From JAADHX01 sp964569385 (GTDB lineage Bacteria; Actinomycetota; Acidimicrobiia; Acidimicrobiales; Poriferisodalaceae): DNA of 11,401 nucleotides. The notes under the pieces are model-generated. The model saw only the letters and a list, made by a program, of their open reading frames with translations. It was not told the origin of the DNA and did no database searches. Positions 1 through 5,544 of this stretch are shown here, one piece after another. Position 1 is the first letter of the stretch; each line of letters starts with the position of its first letter. The position numbers and the translations under genes were made by a program. The stretch covers positions 1 to 11,401 of the forward strand of contig CAZMUM010000069.1 in the NCBI GenBank assembly GCA_964569385.1. The letters run 5' to 3'.

Positions 1-438
1 CAGAACCGACTGGCTTTTATGCCCCAAGTGGGGCCAAACCATCCTGGCATTCCCACCTGCGACAATCCGACGGATATCCAATACAGGCGCGTTCGCGACA
101 TCGCCGATCGCTGCCGACACAACACTCAACGGCGTCACCCATCCCGCGTGCAGAGCCTCGAGGTGTAGCCCTCGGTCCGACGCAGATGATGGCGTGAGCT
201 CTTCTGACACGTCCCCACACTAGCCTCGCTAGTCGTCGATTCAGAACCCGCAGAGAGGGACGATTGCGACCTTGACCCTCACTCCAGCCGCTCAGAATGT
301 ATGAACCTGGCAGCAGCCTGAGACCTCCATTACCCCTGGTCAAGACACCATGACCGAGTTTCCGGCGTCAACAGGCGGTTGGGCCCAGCGTTCGGCAAAG
401 TCACGATCTCGACCCGAGCCCAAGAATCCGTAGGGTCA
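1..438. other. Stretch with no supported gene
   Basis: Open frames exist on both strands, the longest being a minus-strand frame at about 17-343, but its arginine- and cysteine-rich, low-complexity translation matches no family I know and no Shine-Dalgarno precedes it. I see no transposase remnant here. The sequence looks like intergenic or decayed DNA upstream of the IS3 element. Confidence 0.5.
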
Positions 439-587
439 TGTAAACGAGGCATAAGGCCACCTCATCTCGTAGGTTTACACCGCCCCTCTCGTGTGGTGCG
501 ATCGGTGGCAACTGCAGTCGCCAGATGGTCATCTCGCTTTACGCCAAAGGGCTCACGACGGGCCTGATGTTCCGGGAGGAACTGGTT

Positions 588-893
588 ATGGGTTCAGGAA
601 TGAGATATACGCCAGAGTTTCGGGCTGCCGCGGTGGCCGAAGTGTTGGTCACGTCTAGGCCGGTGAAGGATGTGGCTGTGGAGCTGTCGGTTAAGGTCGA
701 CACTGGTCGCCGGTGGGTGTACCGGGCAGAGAAATCGGGAGAGATGATCAAGAAACGTGACGAGTCTTCGCTCGAAGCCGAGGTAAAGGATTTACGGGCC
801 CGGCTCCGTGACGCCGAGGACGAGAACCGGTTCCTAAAAAAAGCGGCGGCCTTCTTCGCGTCGGGTCAGCACAACAAGAATGGTTCACGCTGA
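588..893 (+). CDS. IS3-family transposase OrfA (helix-turn-helix, leucine zipper)
   Basis: OrfA supplies the DNA-binding and multimerisation part of the IS3 transposase. The 101-residue protein begins MGSGMRYTPEFRAAAV, a typical OrfA start, followed by a helix-turn-helix (residues about 20-45, ending in a DTGRRWVYRAE stretch). A charged coiled coil then ends in ENRFLKKAAAFFA, a hallmark of the IS3 subgroup. I chose ATG 588 because GGGAGGA at 574-580 gives a Shine-Dalgarno with seven-base spacing; an in-frame ATG at 567 lies upstream of that site. The gene overlaps the frame of orfB, and the A7 run near its 3' end should allow -1 slippage into it. The function follows from the family; activity is doubtful because orfB is damaged. 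Confidence 0.85.
   Translation: MGSGMRYTPEFRAAAVAEVLVTSRPVKDVAVELSVKVDTGRRWVYRAEKSGEMIKKRDESSLEAEVKDLRARLRDAEDENRFLKKAAAFFASGQHNKNGSR
836..842 (+). promoter_or_regulatory. Programmed -1 frameshift site (A7 slippery heptamer)
   Basis: Seven A residues lie in orfA phase as A|AAA|AAA, which fits the X XXY YYZ rule for -1 slippage. Moving back one base enters the orfB frame, which is open from 842 to the orfB ATG at 929, giving SGGLLRVGSAQQEWFTLIE and then the conserved EAEKANFAISKM region. Both the phase and the open frame agree with production of an OrfAB fusion. I could not confirm a stimulatory stem-loop downstream. Confidence 0.7.
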
Positions 894-928
894 TCGAAGC
901 CGAGAAGGCCAACTTCGCTATCTCCAAG

Positions 929-1751
929 ATGTGTCGGTGGGCTGGTGTGTCGGAGTCAGGGTTCTATGCCTGGCGCCGTAGAACACCATCGAAGACTGAG
1001 CAGCGTCGTGTGGCGCTCGAGGTTGAGGTGGAACGGGTGTTTAACGGCTCGAACCACATTTACGGGTACCGCAAAGTCCACGCCCGGCTCACCCTAGAAG
1101 GCATCGAGGTGCGTGAGCGAACCGTAGCCGCCATCGTGGCTGACCTGGGCCTTGTGTCGTGTCACCCCGAACTGTGGCGTCATCTCGCTACTGCTGATGG
1201 AACCCAACGGTTCGAGGATCTGATTGGTCGTGATTTCACTGCAGCCGAGCCGGGGTTGCGTTTTGTTGGCGATTTCACCCAGATCAATACGTGGGAAGGG
1301 CCCCTGTATCTAGCCACGGTGATTGATCTGTTCAATCGTGAGGTGGTCGGCTACGCGATGGATGACAACTATGCCGCACCATTGGTGTGTGCAGCACTAG
1401 AAATGGCGTTCAACAATGGACGTGTACAGCACGGTGCTGTGTTCCACTCGGACCATGGTTCGCAATACACCTCTGCTGTGTTCCAGATATGCCTGAACGC
1501 GGTGGGCATGGTCGGATCGGTGGGCATGGTCGGGTCATGTTTTGACAATGCCGTGGCCGAATCATGGTTTGCTACGTTGAAGAAGGAACTGGTGCATCGC
1601 ACGGTGTTCCCGACCCGACATCAAGCTGTTGGCGCGGTCACGAACTTCATCGAAGTCTGCCACAACAGACGACGGTTGCATTCAGTTCTGGGATTACACC
1701 ACCCCGGCCGCTGTCAGAGAGCAATACAACCAACAAAACAAAGCCGCCTAA
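929..1751 (+). pseudogene. IS3-family transposase OrfB (DDE integrase core), frameshifted near the C-terminus
   Basis: OrfB is the catalytic part of the IS3 transposase. Numbered from ATG 929, the acidic triad is visible: D115 in GDFTQINTW, D175 in HSDHGSQY and E211 in NAVAESWF, with the D(35)E spacing typical of IS3. Translation probably enters from the slippery site, because the frame is open from 842. Near 1691-1694 there is one extra base. In this frame HSVLG is followed by unrelated sequence, whereas one frame over the expected tail resumes as YTTPAAVREQYNQQNKAA with a TAA at 1749-1751. As a result the frame runs on to 1969 and fuses to IS110 sequence. The triad is intact, so residual activity is possible, but the C-terminus is foreign. 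Confidence 0.75.
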
Positions 1752-1777
1752 CACCGCGAAAACCTTGCCTCACTCCA

Positions 1778-2228
1778 ATCCGCCGGCTCGAACGCCTCAT
1801 CGATGACCTCCTCGACGAACACGGCACCACCCTTCGTGACGAAGACGGTATCGGCCCGATCGCAGCCGCGACGCTTGTCTGCGAGGTCGGCGACCCCGTT
1901 CCGGTTCGCCCGCGAATCGAAATTCGCGAAGTGGTGCGGCACCGGCGCTGTCGCTCTCTCCTCTGGTGAGGGATCCGGTGCGCCGGTGAAACATCGTCTC
2001 GACTTTCGAGGCAACCGACGCATCAATAGTGTCCTCTACATTACGTCGATCACCCAACAACGAGACCAAGACCCGGCCCGCATCTACATTGCCCGCAAGA
2101 TCGGCGAAGGCAAAACCAGACGCGAAGCCCGACGGGCACACAAACGCCACCTCGCCAACCGAGTCATCAGACGCATGTGGAAAGACGAAAAAACAAGAAA
2201 ATCTACGCTCCCTGCAACCGCGGCTTGA
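1778..2228 (+). pseudogene. IS110-family transposase, 3' remnant with a frameshift
   Basis: This is the C-terminal half of an IS110-family (Tnp_IS110/Transposase_20) recombinase. In one frame, about 1778-1895, it reads RRLERLIDDLLDEHGTTLRD and then GIGPIAAATLVCEVGDP, the helix-hairpin-like part of the domain. One extra base between 1892 and 1902 moves it to the next frame, where RFARESKFAKWCGTGAVAL, SSGEG, DFRGNRRINSVLY and a basic tail to TGA 2228 continue the family. The N-terminal DEDD RuvC-like half is absent, so it cannot be active. It is only distantly similar to the intact IS110 at 10119-11330, so it is not a duplicate of that copy. Its 5' end lies against the IS3 element. Confidence 0.8.
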
Positions 2229-2242
2229 CAAGGAAGCGTCCT
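2225..2242 (+). other. Right end of the IS110 remnant with TTGACA
   Basis: The transposase stop codon TGA (2226-2228) sits inside TTGACA (2225-2230), followed after nine bases by CCT (2240-2242). The intact IS110 at the other end of the window ends in the same way, with its stop inside TTGACA and CCCCT a little further on. In several IS110-family elements a right-end -35 box joins a left-end -10 box when the element circularises. That role here is inferred. Confidence 0.4.
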
Positions 2243-2328
2243 ACAGTCCCGCACAGGAGCGCCATCTTCAGGTCGTGAAATCAACCCACTGCGACGGCCT
2301 CATCAACGAATACCGAAATGCAGCCTGA
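2243..2328 (+). pseudogene. 3' tail of an integrase-core (rve) transposase
   Basis: Only the last 28 codons or so are present, reading SPAQERHLQVVKSTHCDGL and INEYRNAA before TGA 2326-2328. This ending is characteristic, from my knowledge of the family, of the actinobacterial integrase-core transposases whose N-terminal halves (MGRILYRLLALLARLAVRSG type) occur at 5080 and 8669. The upstream body has been replaced by the IS110 remnant. The matching right terminal repeat follows nine bases later. Confidence 0.6.
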
Positions 2329-2336
2329 CCAGCCAC

Positions 2337-2358
2337 GACGCAATATTCGGCCCCCACA
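2337..2358 (+). repeat. Right terminal inverted repeat of the integrase-core IS
   Basis: Read on the minus strand from 2358, this site starts TGTGGGGGCCGAATATTGCG. It matches the left end at 5015-5036 (TGTGGGTGCCCGATATTCGG) at 17 of 22 positions and lies just after the transposase stop at 2328. This pairs the 3' tail at 2243 with the N-terminal fragments at 5080 and 8669 as one IS type. Confidence 0.6.
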
Positions 2359-2571
2359 GTCGTTGGGCTAGTTGAGATTCGGCCCGCCAGCCCTAACGCA
2401 ACAGTGCCTCCCAAACAGCCTCGACGACCTTTCGGCACTCACAGGGTTCTTCATTCATGAAATGATTCTCTCCGACCCAGAACCCCAAGCCGCGGATCAG
2501 TCAGGACCACCCCACTTACTCACACCGTTCAACAAGCCCACGCTACGAACCCTGCCGCAACGCCCACTCGG
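2359..2571. other. Spacer between the IS end and operon A
   Basis: These 213 bases lie downstream of the last gene of operon A. I see no gene and no convincing rho-independent terminator with a U-run on the minus strand. An 11-base match to the terminus of IS6/IS26 elements (2398-2408, minus strand) has no partner and is probably chance. Confidence 0.4.
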
Positions 2572-3468
2572 TCATCCACCGACGCTATCGAATGTCACGA
2601 ACGCCGGGCGGACGTCCCCCTCCGGCCACGGCTCGGCCAACGCGCAGTTCTCCGGGGTCGCAGCGCAGTCGATAATCTCGCCGTCGGATCGCTGGAAAAG
2701 TGGAAAGGATAGTACGGACACGGCGAACCTGCCCGCCTCGTCCGCCGTGGCGAGGGCGCCATAGCCGTATAGGCAGTCCGCCGATTCAACACCGTACCCT
2801 CGGTCTGACCGCGGGCACTGCACCACATTCACCGCCGTGTTGGGAGCGAAGCCAGACCCGATCACAACGGCACTGCCGGTGTTTGCGTCGCTGTCCAATT
2901 CGAGGCTGCTCATCGTCAACGTTGGAGCGACGCGAGCCTCGACGCCCGAGAGGTCGACGACTCTGCGATTCAACGCGATGTACTGCTCGTCGCCAACAAC
3001 CACCGAGCACTGTTCGACACGACAATCAGTCTCGATCCGAGACGAATGCGCGAGCATCGCATCGACGGCGAGAGATAGGCTCACGCTCGACTGGTCATCT
3101 GTCACGAATCGAGGGGCATCAGTGAGATCGCACCCTCCCAGCATTGGGTCGCCCGCGGTCACCCCGGTGCACTGCGAAACCAGGAGAACGCGCCCCGGGC
3201 CTGGATGGTCAATCTCGATCGAAGTCGACCCCACTCCAAAGTCCACGTTCACACTCAGCGATGAGCCCTCGCGCTCGTCTTCCCACAGAACGACCGCCGA
3301 GTTGGCTGGCCCATCCTGGACTGCGGAGTCGCCCGTCGCAGGAGCACTAGTTGTAGAACTGGGCAGCGTCGAAGGCGTCAGTGATGGCCCTGGCCCCTCG
3401 GCCGTGGGTGCAGAACCACCGGAACAACCGAGGGCGAAGAGCACCGGCACAACACAAATCAACCTCAT
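2572..3468 (-). CDS. Lipoprotein with two neocarzinostatin-like repeats
   Basis: This is probably an exported membrane-anchored lipoprotein of 298 residues. ATG 3468 is preferred because it overlaps the upstream stop as ATGA and gives a short signal peptide, MRLICVVPVLFALGC, with lipobox cysteine C15. A Pro/Ser/Thr-rich linker follows (about 20-50). Two similar beta-rich repeats come next. Repeat 1 (about 75-170) has VSQC, C113 and a DC-x4-C pair (C149, C154). Repeat 2 (about 182-296) has GSGFAPNTAVNVVQC, C232 and a DC-x6-C pair (C268, C275). The gfxPgtxVxVxQC...DC...C pattern resembles the neocarzinostatin/enediyne-apoprotein Ig-like fold. Function is unknown; it could bind a small molecule or a wall component. 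It is the last gene of the operon with the amidase. Confidence 0.7.
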   Translation of the reverse strand: MRLICVVPVLFALGCSGGSAPTAEGPGPSLTPSTLPSSTTSAPATGDSAVQDGPANSAVVLWEDEREGSSLSVNVDFGVGSTSIEIDHPGPGRVLLVSQCTGVTAGDPMLGGCDLTDAPRFVTDDQSSVSLSLAVDAMLAHSSRIETDCRVEQCSVVVGDEQYIALNRRVVDLSGVEARVAPTLTMSSLELDSDANTGSAVVIGSGFAPNTAVNVVQCPRSDRGYGVESADCLYGYGALATADEAGRFAVSVLSFPLFQRSDGEIIDCAATPENCALAEPWPEGDVRPAFVTFDSVGG

Positions 3469-4241
3469 GGATAGCCGAAGTAGAGATCCACGGCGTAGCC
3501 GATCCGCCATGTCCAGTGGAGCGAAGTACTAACGAAGCTAGCGCCAGTGTTCCACGTGTGGAAGTCAGTCTCGAGGTAGCACGCAACCGCATTGGTATTC
3601 GTGAGCTCACCGAGTCCGTTCGACCAATGCTTGGTATCCGACGAGCCCGGACTCGCCGCACCGACTGTTTGACGCAGGTGGTTCGCACATGTACCGCCAT
3701 TCGTTGAAATGTAGAACACCTTCGTGCCATAGGTACTGAGCTGGACGCCGCAGTCGAACGATTCTACGGCATTCGAATGAACCGGAACATGCAGGTCAGC
3801 GCCCACCGCGTTCGAACTGTTCACGTTCTGACTCAGCGTCCCGGTTCCTACAACTGACTGGTATCCGCGCTCGAGCAGGTTGAGGCCCACGCCCCACCCG
3901 AACGTAGCGTGGTACGTCGCCGCTGCGGATTGCTGGTTCTCATCCATGTTGTTGCACCCGATATTCGGAATGCACGGTCCGCCGGGCATCCCATCATTGC
4001 CATCATGGCACGCTTGCGATAGGTAGATAATGTGGTAGTTCCACGTTCCTGGAGGCGGGGTAAAAATCTGATCCGCCCCCGCGTTCTGCGTACCTAGATT
4101 GAAGCCAACAACCCCGACGAATGCTGCAATGAGAAGCTTGGGATAGAACCCACGCCGAGACCATCGTCGGCCCAGCCGGCGACGCATCACCCTGGAGGAA
4201 CTTGGATTGTTTGACTTGCGAACATTCGGGTACACGTTCAC
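3465..4241 (-). CDS. Divergent secreted N-acetylmuramoyl-L-alanine amidase (Amidase_3-like)
   Basis: This is a probable zinc-dependent cell-wall amidase that cleaves the bond between N-acetylmuramic acid and the stem peptide. Its 258 residues begin with an arginine-rich N-region, a hydrophobic segment (about 35-50) and a likely cleavage after AGA (56). The Amidase_3 landmarks appear in order: H79 in ACHDGND, E101 in NMDENQQ, a LLERGY...SSNAVGADL segment, H155 in HVPVHSNA and the candidate catalytic glutamate E224 in CYLETDFH. Identity to classic AmiC/CwlC proteins looks low, and six extracytoplasmic cysteines suggest disulfides. The GTG start overlaps the upstream stop as GTGA, and its own stop overlaps the lipoprotein start as ATGA. 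The assignment rests on motif order only. A membrane anchor in place of a cleaved signal is possible. Confidence 0.62.
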   Translation of the reverse strand: MNVYPNVRKSNNPSSSRVMRRRLGRRWSRRGFYPKLLIAAFVGVVGFNLGTQNAGADQIFTPPPGTWNYHIIYLSQACHDGNDGMPGGPCIPNIGCNNMDENQQSAAATYHATFGWGVGLNLLERGYQSVVGTGTLSQNVNSSNAVGADLHVPVHSNAVESFDCGVQLSTYGTKVFYISTNGGTCANHLRQTVGAASPGSSDTKHWSNGLGELTNTNAVACYLETDFHTWNTGASFVSTSLHWTWRIGYAVDLYFGYP

Positions 4242-4951
4242 TTCACATCCTCTATGTGCGCCTCAAGGTCAGCGCGGTTGACTCGTATACACTGGTCCAT
4301 TCCGACTAGCCGTGCGTAGAGAAGACAGTCGCCGTCGACGGATATTTCAAGAGTTCTTACCTCTCCGTTAGCGAGCAGTGCCGCTGTCAACCGGTGGTTG
4401 AATACGAATCCATCGTGCTTGACCAGTGGCTCGAATGATGGAAGATCTATCGAGACGTGGCCACCATCGAACTCAACTCCCGCATCGCGGTTGCCGGTTG
4501 TCGCTAGCTCCCGCATCATTGAGTCAACAACATCCTTGATCGGAACACTTCCGGAAGATCCACAGAACTCGCCAATCGGCACATCGCCACAGGGGTCCAG
4601 GTCTGATTCTGGCGCCACAACGTCGAAATTGCTCAGCATCTCGTCCTGTTTGCGACGTTCTTCCGGAGAGTCCACCGCGACTCCAGTGACCTGAATCGTC
4701 ATGCCCTCTAACGCTGCCATTGAAGATTCGAGAGCCGGTCCAGCCGATGGGTGCGACAGATCGACAGTCGCTGTGATCGGCGACGTCCGGTCGAAGAAGG
4801 AGAACGCATCGATCTCCTCAATTGAAGGTGACCCGCCTGAGTCGAATGACTCGGATGCGAAAGCAGCAGTTCCAATTACGAGACTCAAGCAACCCAACGC
4901 AATCGCGGAGGTGGCGAGAACGACAGGACGACGTCTCAATAGTATTTGCAT
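4238..4951 (-). CDS. Secreted protein of unknown family, first gene of operon A
   Basis: I do not recognise the family. From ATG 4951 the 237-residue protein starts MQILLRRRPVVLATSA, with a hydrophobic core reaching LVIGTAAFA and a likely signal-peptidase site before SES (about 35). The mature part is acidic, with two cysteine pairs (one in DPCGDVPIGEFCG and one in GDCLLYARLVGMDQC) and an amphipathic region around RRKQDEM. The frame is open upstream to 5068, but that part runs into IS DNA at 5015, so I prefer 4951. No strong Shine-Dalgarno precedes it, while a promoter about six bases before the ATG suggests a leaderless mRNA. The stop overlaps the amidase start as GTGA. It may be a partner or regulator of the exported amidase; this is inferred from position only. 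Confidence 0.65.
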   Translation of the reverse strand: MQILLRRRPVVLATSAIALGCLSLVIGTAAFASESFDSGGSPSIEEIDAFSFFDRTSPITATVDLSHPSAGPALESSMAALEGMTIQVTGVAVDSPEERRKQDEMLSNFDVVAPESDLDPCGDVPIGEFCGSSGSVPIKDVVDSMMRELATTGNRDAGVEFDGGHVSIDLPSFEPLVKHDGFVFNHRLTAALLANGEVRTLEISVDGDCLLYARLVGMDQCIRVNRADLEAHIEDVK

Positions 4952-4963
4952 GCCAACCACTTT

Positions 4964-4992
4964 ACCATAAGAACTTGGCAGGGATGTGACAA
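4964..4992 (-). promoter_or_regulatory. Predicted vegetative promoter of operon A, near-leaderless
   Basis: On the minus strand TTGTCA (4992-4987) is followed by a 17-base spacer and TATGGT (4969-4964). That gives five of six matches to the -35 consensus and four of six to the -10, at ideal spacing. Transcription would begin near 4957, about six bases before ATG 4951, which suits the lack of a Shine-Dalgarno. The promoter lies directly beside the IS left end at 5015 but not inside it. Confidence 0.5.
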
Positions 4993-5014
4993 CTTGAAAG
5001 CGGCGCTTTGGATA

Positions 5015-5036
5015 TGTGGGTGCCCGATATTCGGTC
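5015..5036 (+). repeat. Left terminal repeat of the integrase-core IS, copy 1
   Basis: The site begins TGTGGGTGCCCGATATTCGG. It agrees with the site at 8602-8623 at 20 of 22 positions, and in both places lies about 65 bases before the ATG of a homologous transposase. It is inverted relative to 2337-2358 (17 of 22). It marks the outer left end of an IS that is now truncated. Confidence 0.65.
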
Positions 5037-5079
5037 ACGGTGGTCTGACCAGGTGGTTTGCCCTCCACTCTTGCAGGTC

Positions 5080-5211
5080 ATGGGTCGCATCCTGTACCGA
5101 CTCTTGGCCCTTCTCGCGCGTCTCGCTGTGCGATCTGGCCGCTCGAAAGATCTCGAGATCATCGTGCTACGTCACCAGATCACAGTGCTGCGCCTGTGGG
5201 TGCCTGATTAA
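5080..5211 (+). pseudogene. Integrase-core transposase, N-terminal fragment
   Basis: ATG 5080 starts MGRILYRLLALLARLAVRSG, then RSKDLEIIVLRHQITVLR, the N-terminal segment of an actinobacterial integrase-core transposase. The protein equivalent at 8669 shares RLAVRSGRSKDLEIIVLRHQ exactly. Homology stops at about 5193, where DNA starting CTGTGGGTGCCTGATTA takes over and adds LWVPD before TAA 5209-5211. The break therefore falls on another copy of the IS terminal motif, which suggests that insertion of a related element, or recombination with one, removed the rest. The catalytic core is absent. Confidence 0.7.
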
Positions 5212-5281
5212 GAATGTGGGTGGGCGTTGCGGTGTTTCCGTAGCGTTTGAGAGGTCCGGCTGGTTGGCTCTGTGGGTGCCT
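5195..5281 (+). repeat. Extra copies of the TGTGGGTGCC terminal motif
   Basis: TGTGGGTGCC occurs at 5195-5204 and 5271-5280, each in the context CTGTGGGTGCCT, with a partial form TGTGGGTGGGCG at 5215-5226. The same ten bases open the IS ends at 5015 and 8602. The cluster probably records stacked IS ends, with one at the breakpoint of the transposase fragment. Sequence downstream of each copy differs from the 5015 and 8602 ends after a few bases, so they are not full termini. Confidence 0.45.
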
Positions 5282-5435
5282 GTCGTCCCTTTTGGGGGTT
5301 GGCTTTTTCTCGAGTTGCCGCCCGGTCGGATCTTTCTGCTGTGGCGTGGCTCGAAAGAGGCGAGAGCACATCGACCCGAATCAGGAGTGCCCGCCACCCC
5401 GCCAAATCATCAACGACGAGTTTCCGGCACGCTCA

Positions 5436-5525
5436 GGCACCTACGGCTACCTACTTCCCAACGTCGAAGCGGAACTAGAAGACGCCATTAACCGGCTTTA
5501 TGACCGCGCTACGGAAAGACAGTGA
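5436..5525 (+). pseudogene. Tyrosine recombinase (phage-type integrase), C-terminal remnant
   Basis: The last 29 codons read GTYGYLLPNVEAELEDAINR and LYDRATERQ before TGA 5523-5525. In tyrosine recombinases the catalytic tyrosine lies in a TYGHLxP motif followed by a short acidic helix, and here it would be Y at codon 5442-5444. The RHRH part of the domain is not encoded upstream. The frame is open from 5247, but that portion is unrelated. The piece ends 20 bases before the convergent ATPase stop at 5545 and may be the scar of an integrated element that brought in operon B. Confidence 0.45.
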
Positions 5526-5544
5526 GAACTCGAATGTACAACCA

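Larger units (their letters stand above)
439..1777 (+). mobile_element. IS3-family insertion sequence, tentative boundaries
   Basis: The element holds an orfA/orfB pair linked by a slippery run of A, the normal IS3 plan. The proposed ends are weak. The left end at 439 starts TGTAAACGAGGCATAAGG. The right end, read on the minus strand from 1777, starts TGGAGTGAGGCAAGG, so both begin TG and share GAGGC-AAGG after a short offset. The resulting 1.34 kb fits IS3-subgroup elements. I found no target-site duplication: the bases flanking the two ends differ, and IS110-type coding sequence starts directly after 1777. The element may therefore have inserted into, or recombined with, an older IS110 copy. 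Confidence 0.45.

Noticed and set aside
17..343. Minus-strand open frame of 108 codons
   Set aside because: Low-complexity Arg/Cys-rich translation, no recognisable domain and no ribosome binding site; typical chance frame in GC-rich DNA.
1501..1540. Tandem GGGCATGGTCGG-type repeat inside orfB, giving VGMVGS twice
   Set aside because: Compared with the usual IS3 stretch before CxDNA-AES the protein length is normal, so this is not an inserted duplication but similar codons at conserved Gly/Ser positions.
2398..2408. Eleven bases matching an IS6/IS26-type terminus (GGCACTGTTGC, minus strand)
   Set aside because: No second end and no IS6 transposase nearby; too short to call.
2837..3532. Long plus-strand frames opposite the lipoprotein gene
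   Set aside because: They are antisense to a gene with a signal peptide, a lipobox and coupled overlaps; the translations are Ser/Arg/Thr-rich with no domain.
4952..5068. N-terminal extension of the first operon A gene
   Set aside because: It would place a signal peptide 40 residues into the protein and uses IS DNA beyond 5015; a good promoter lies inside it.
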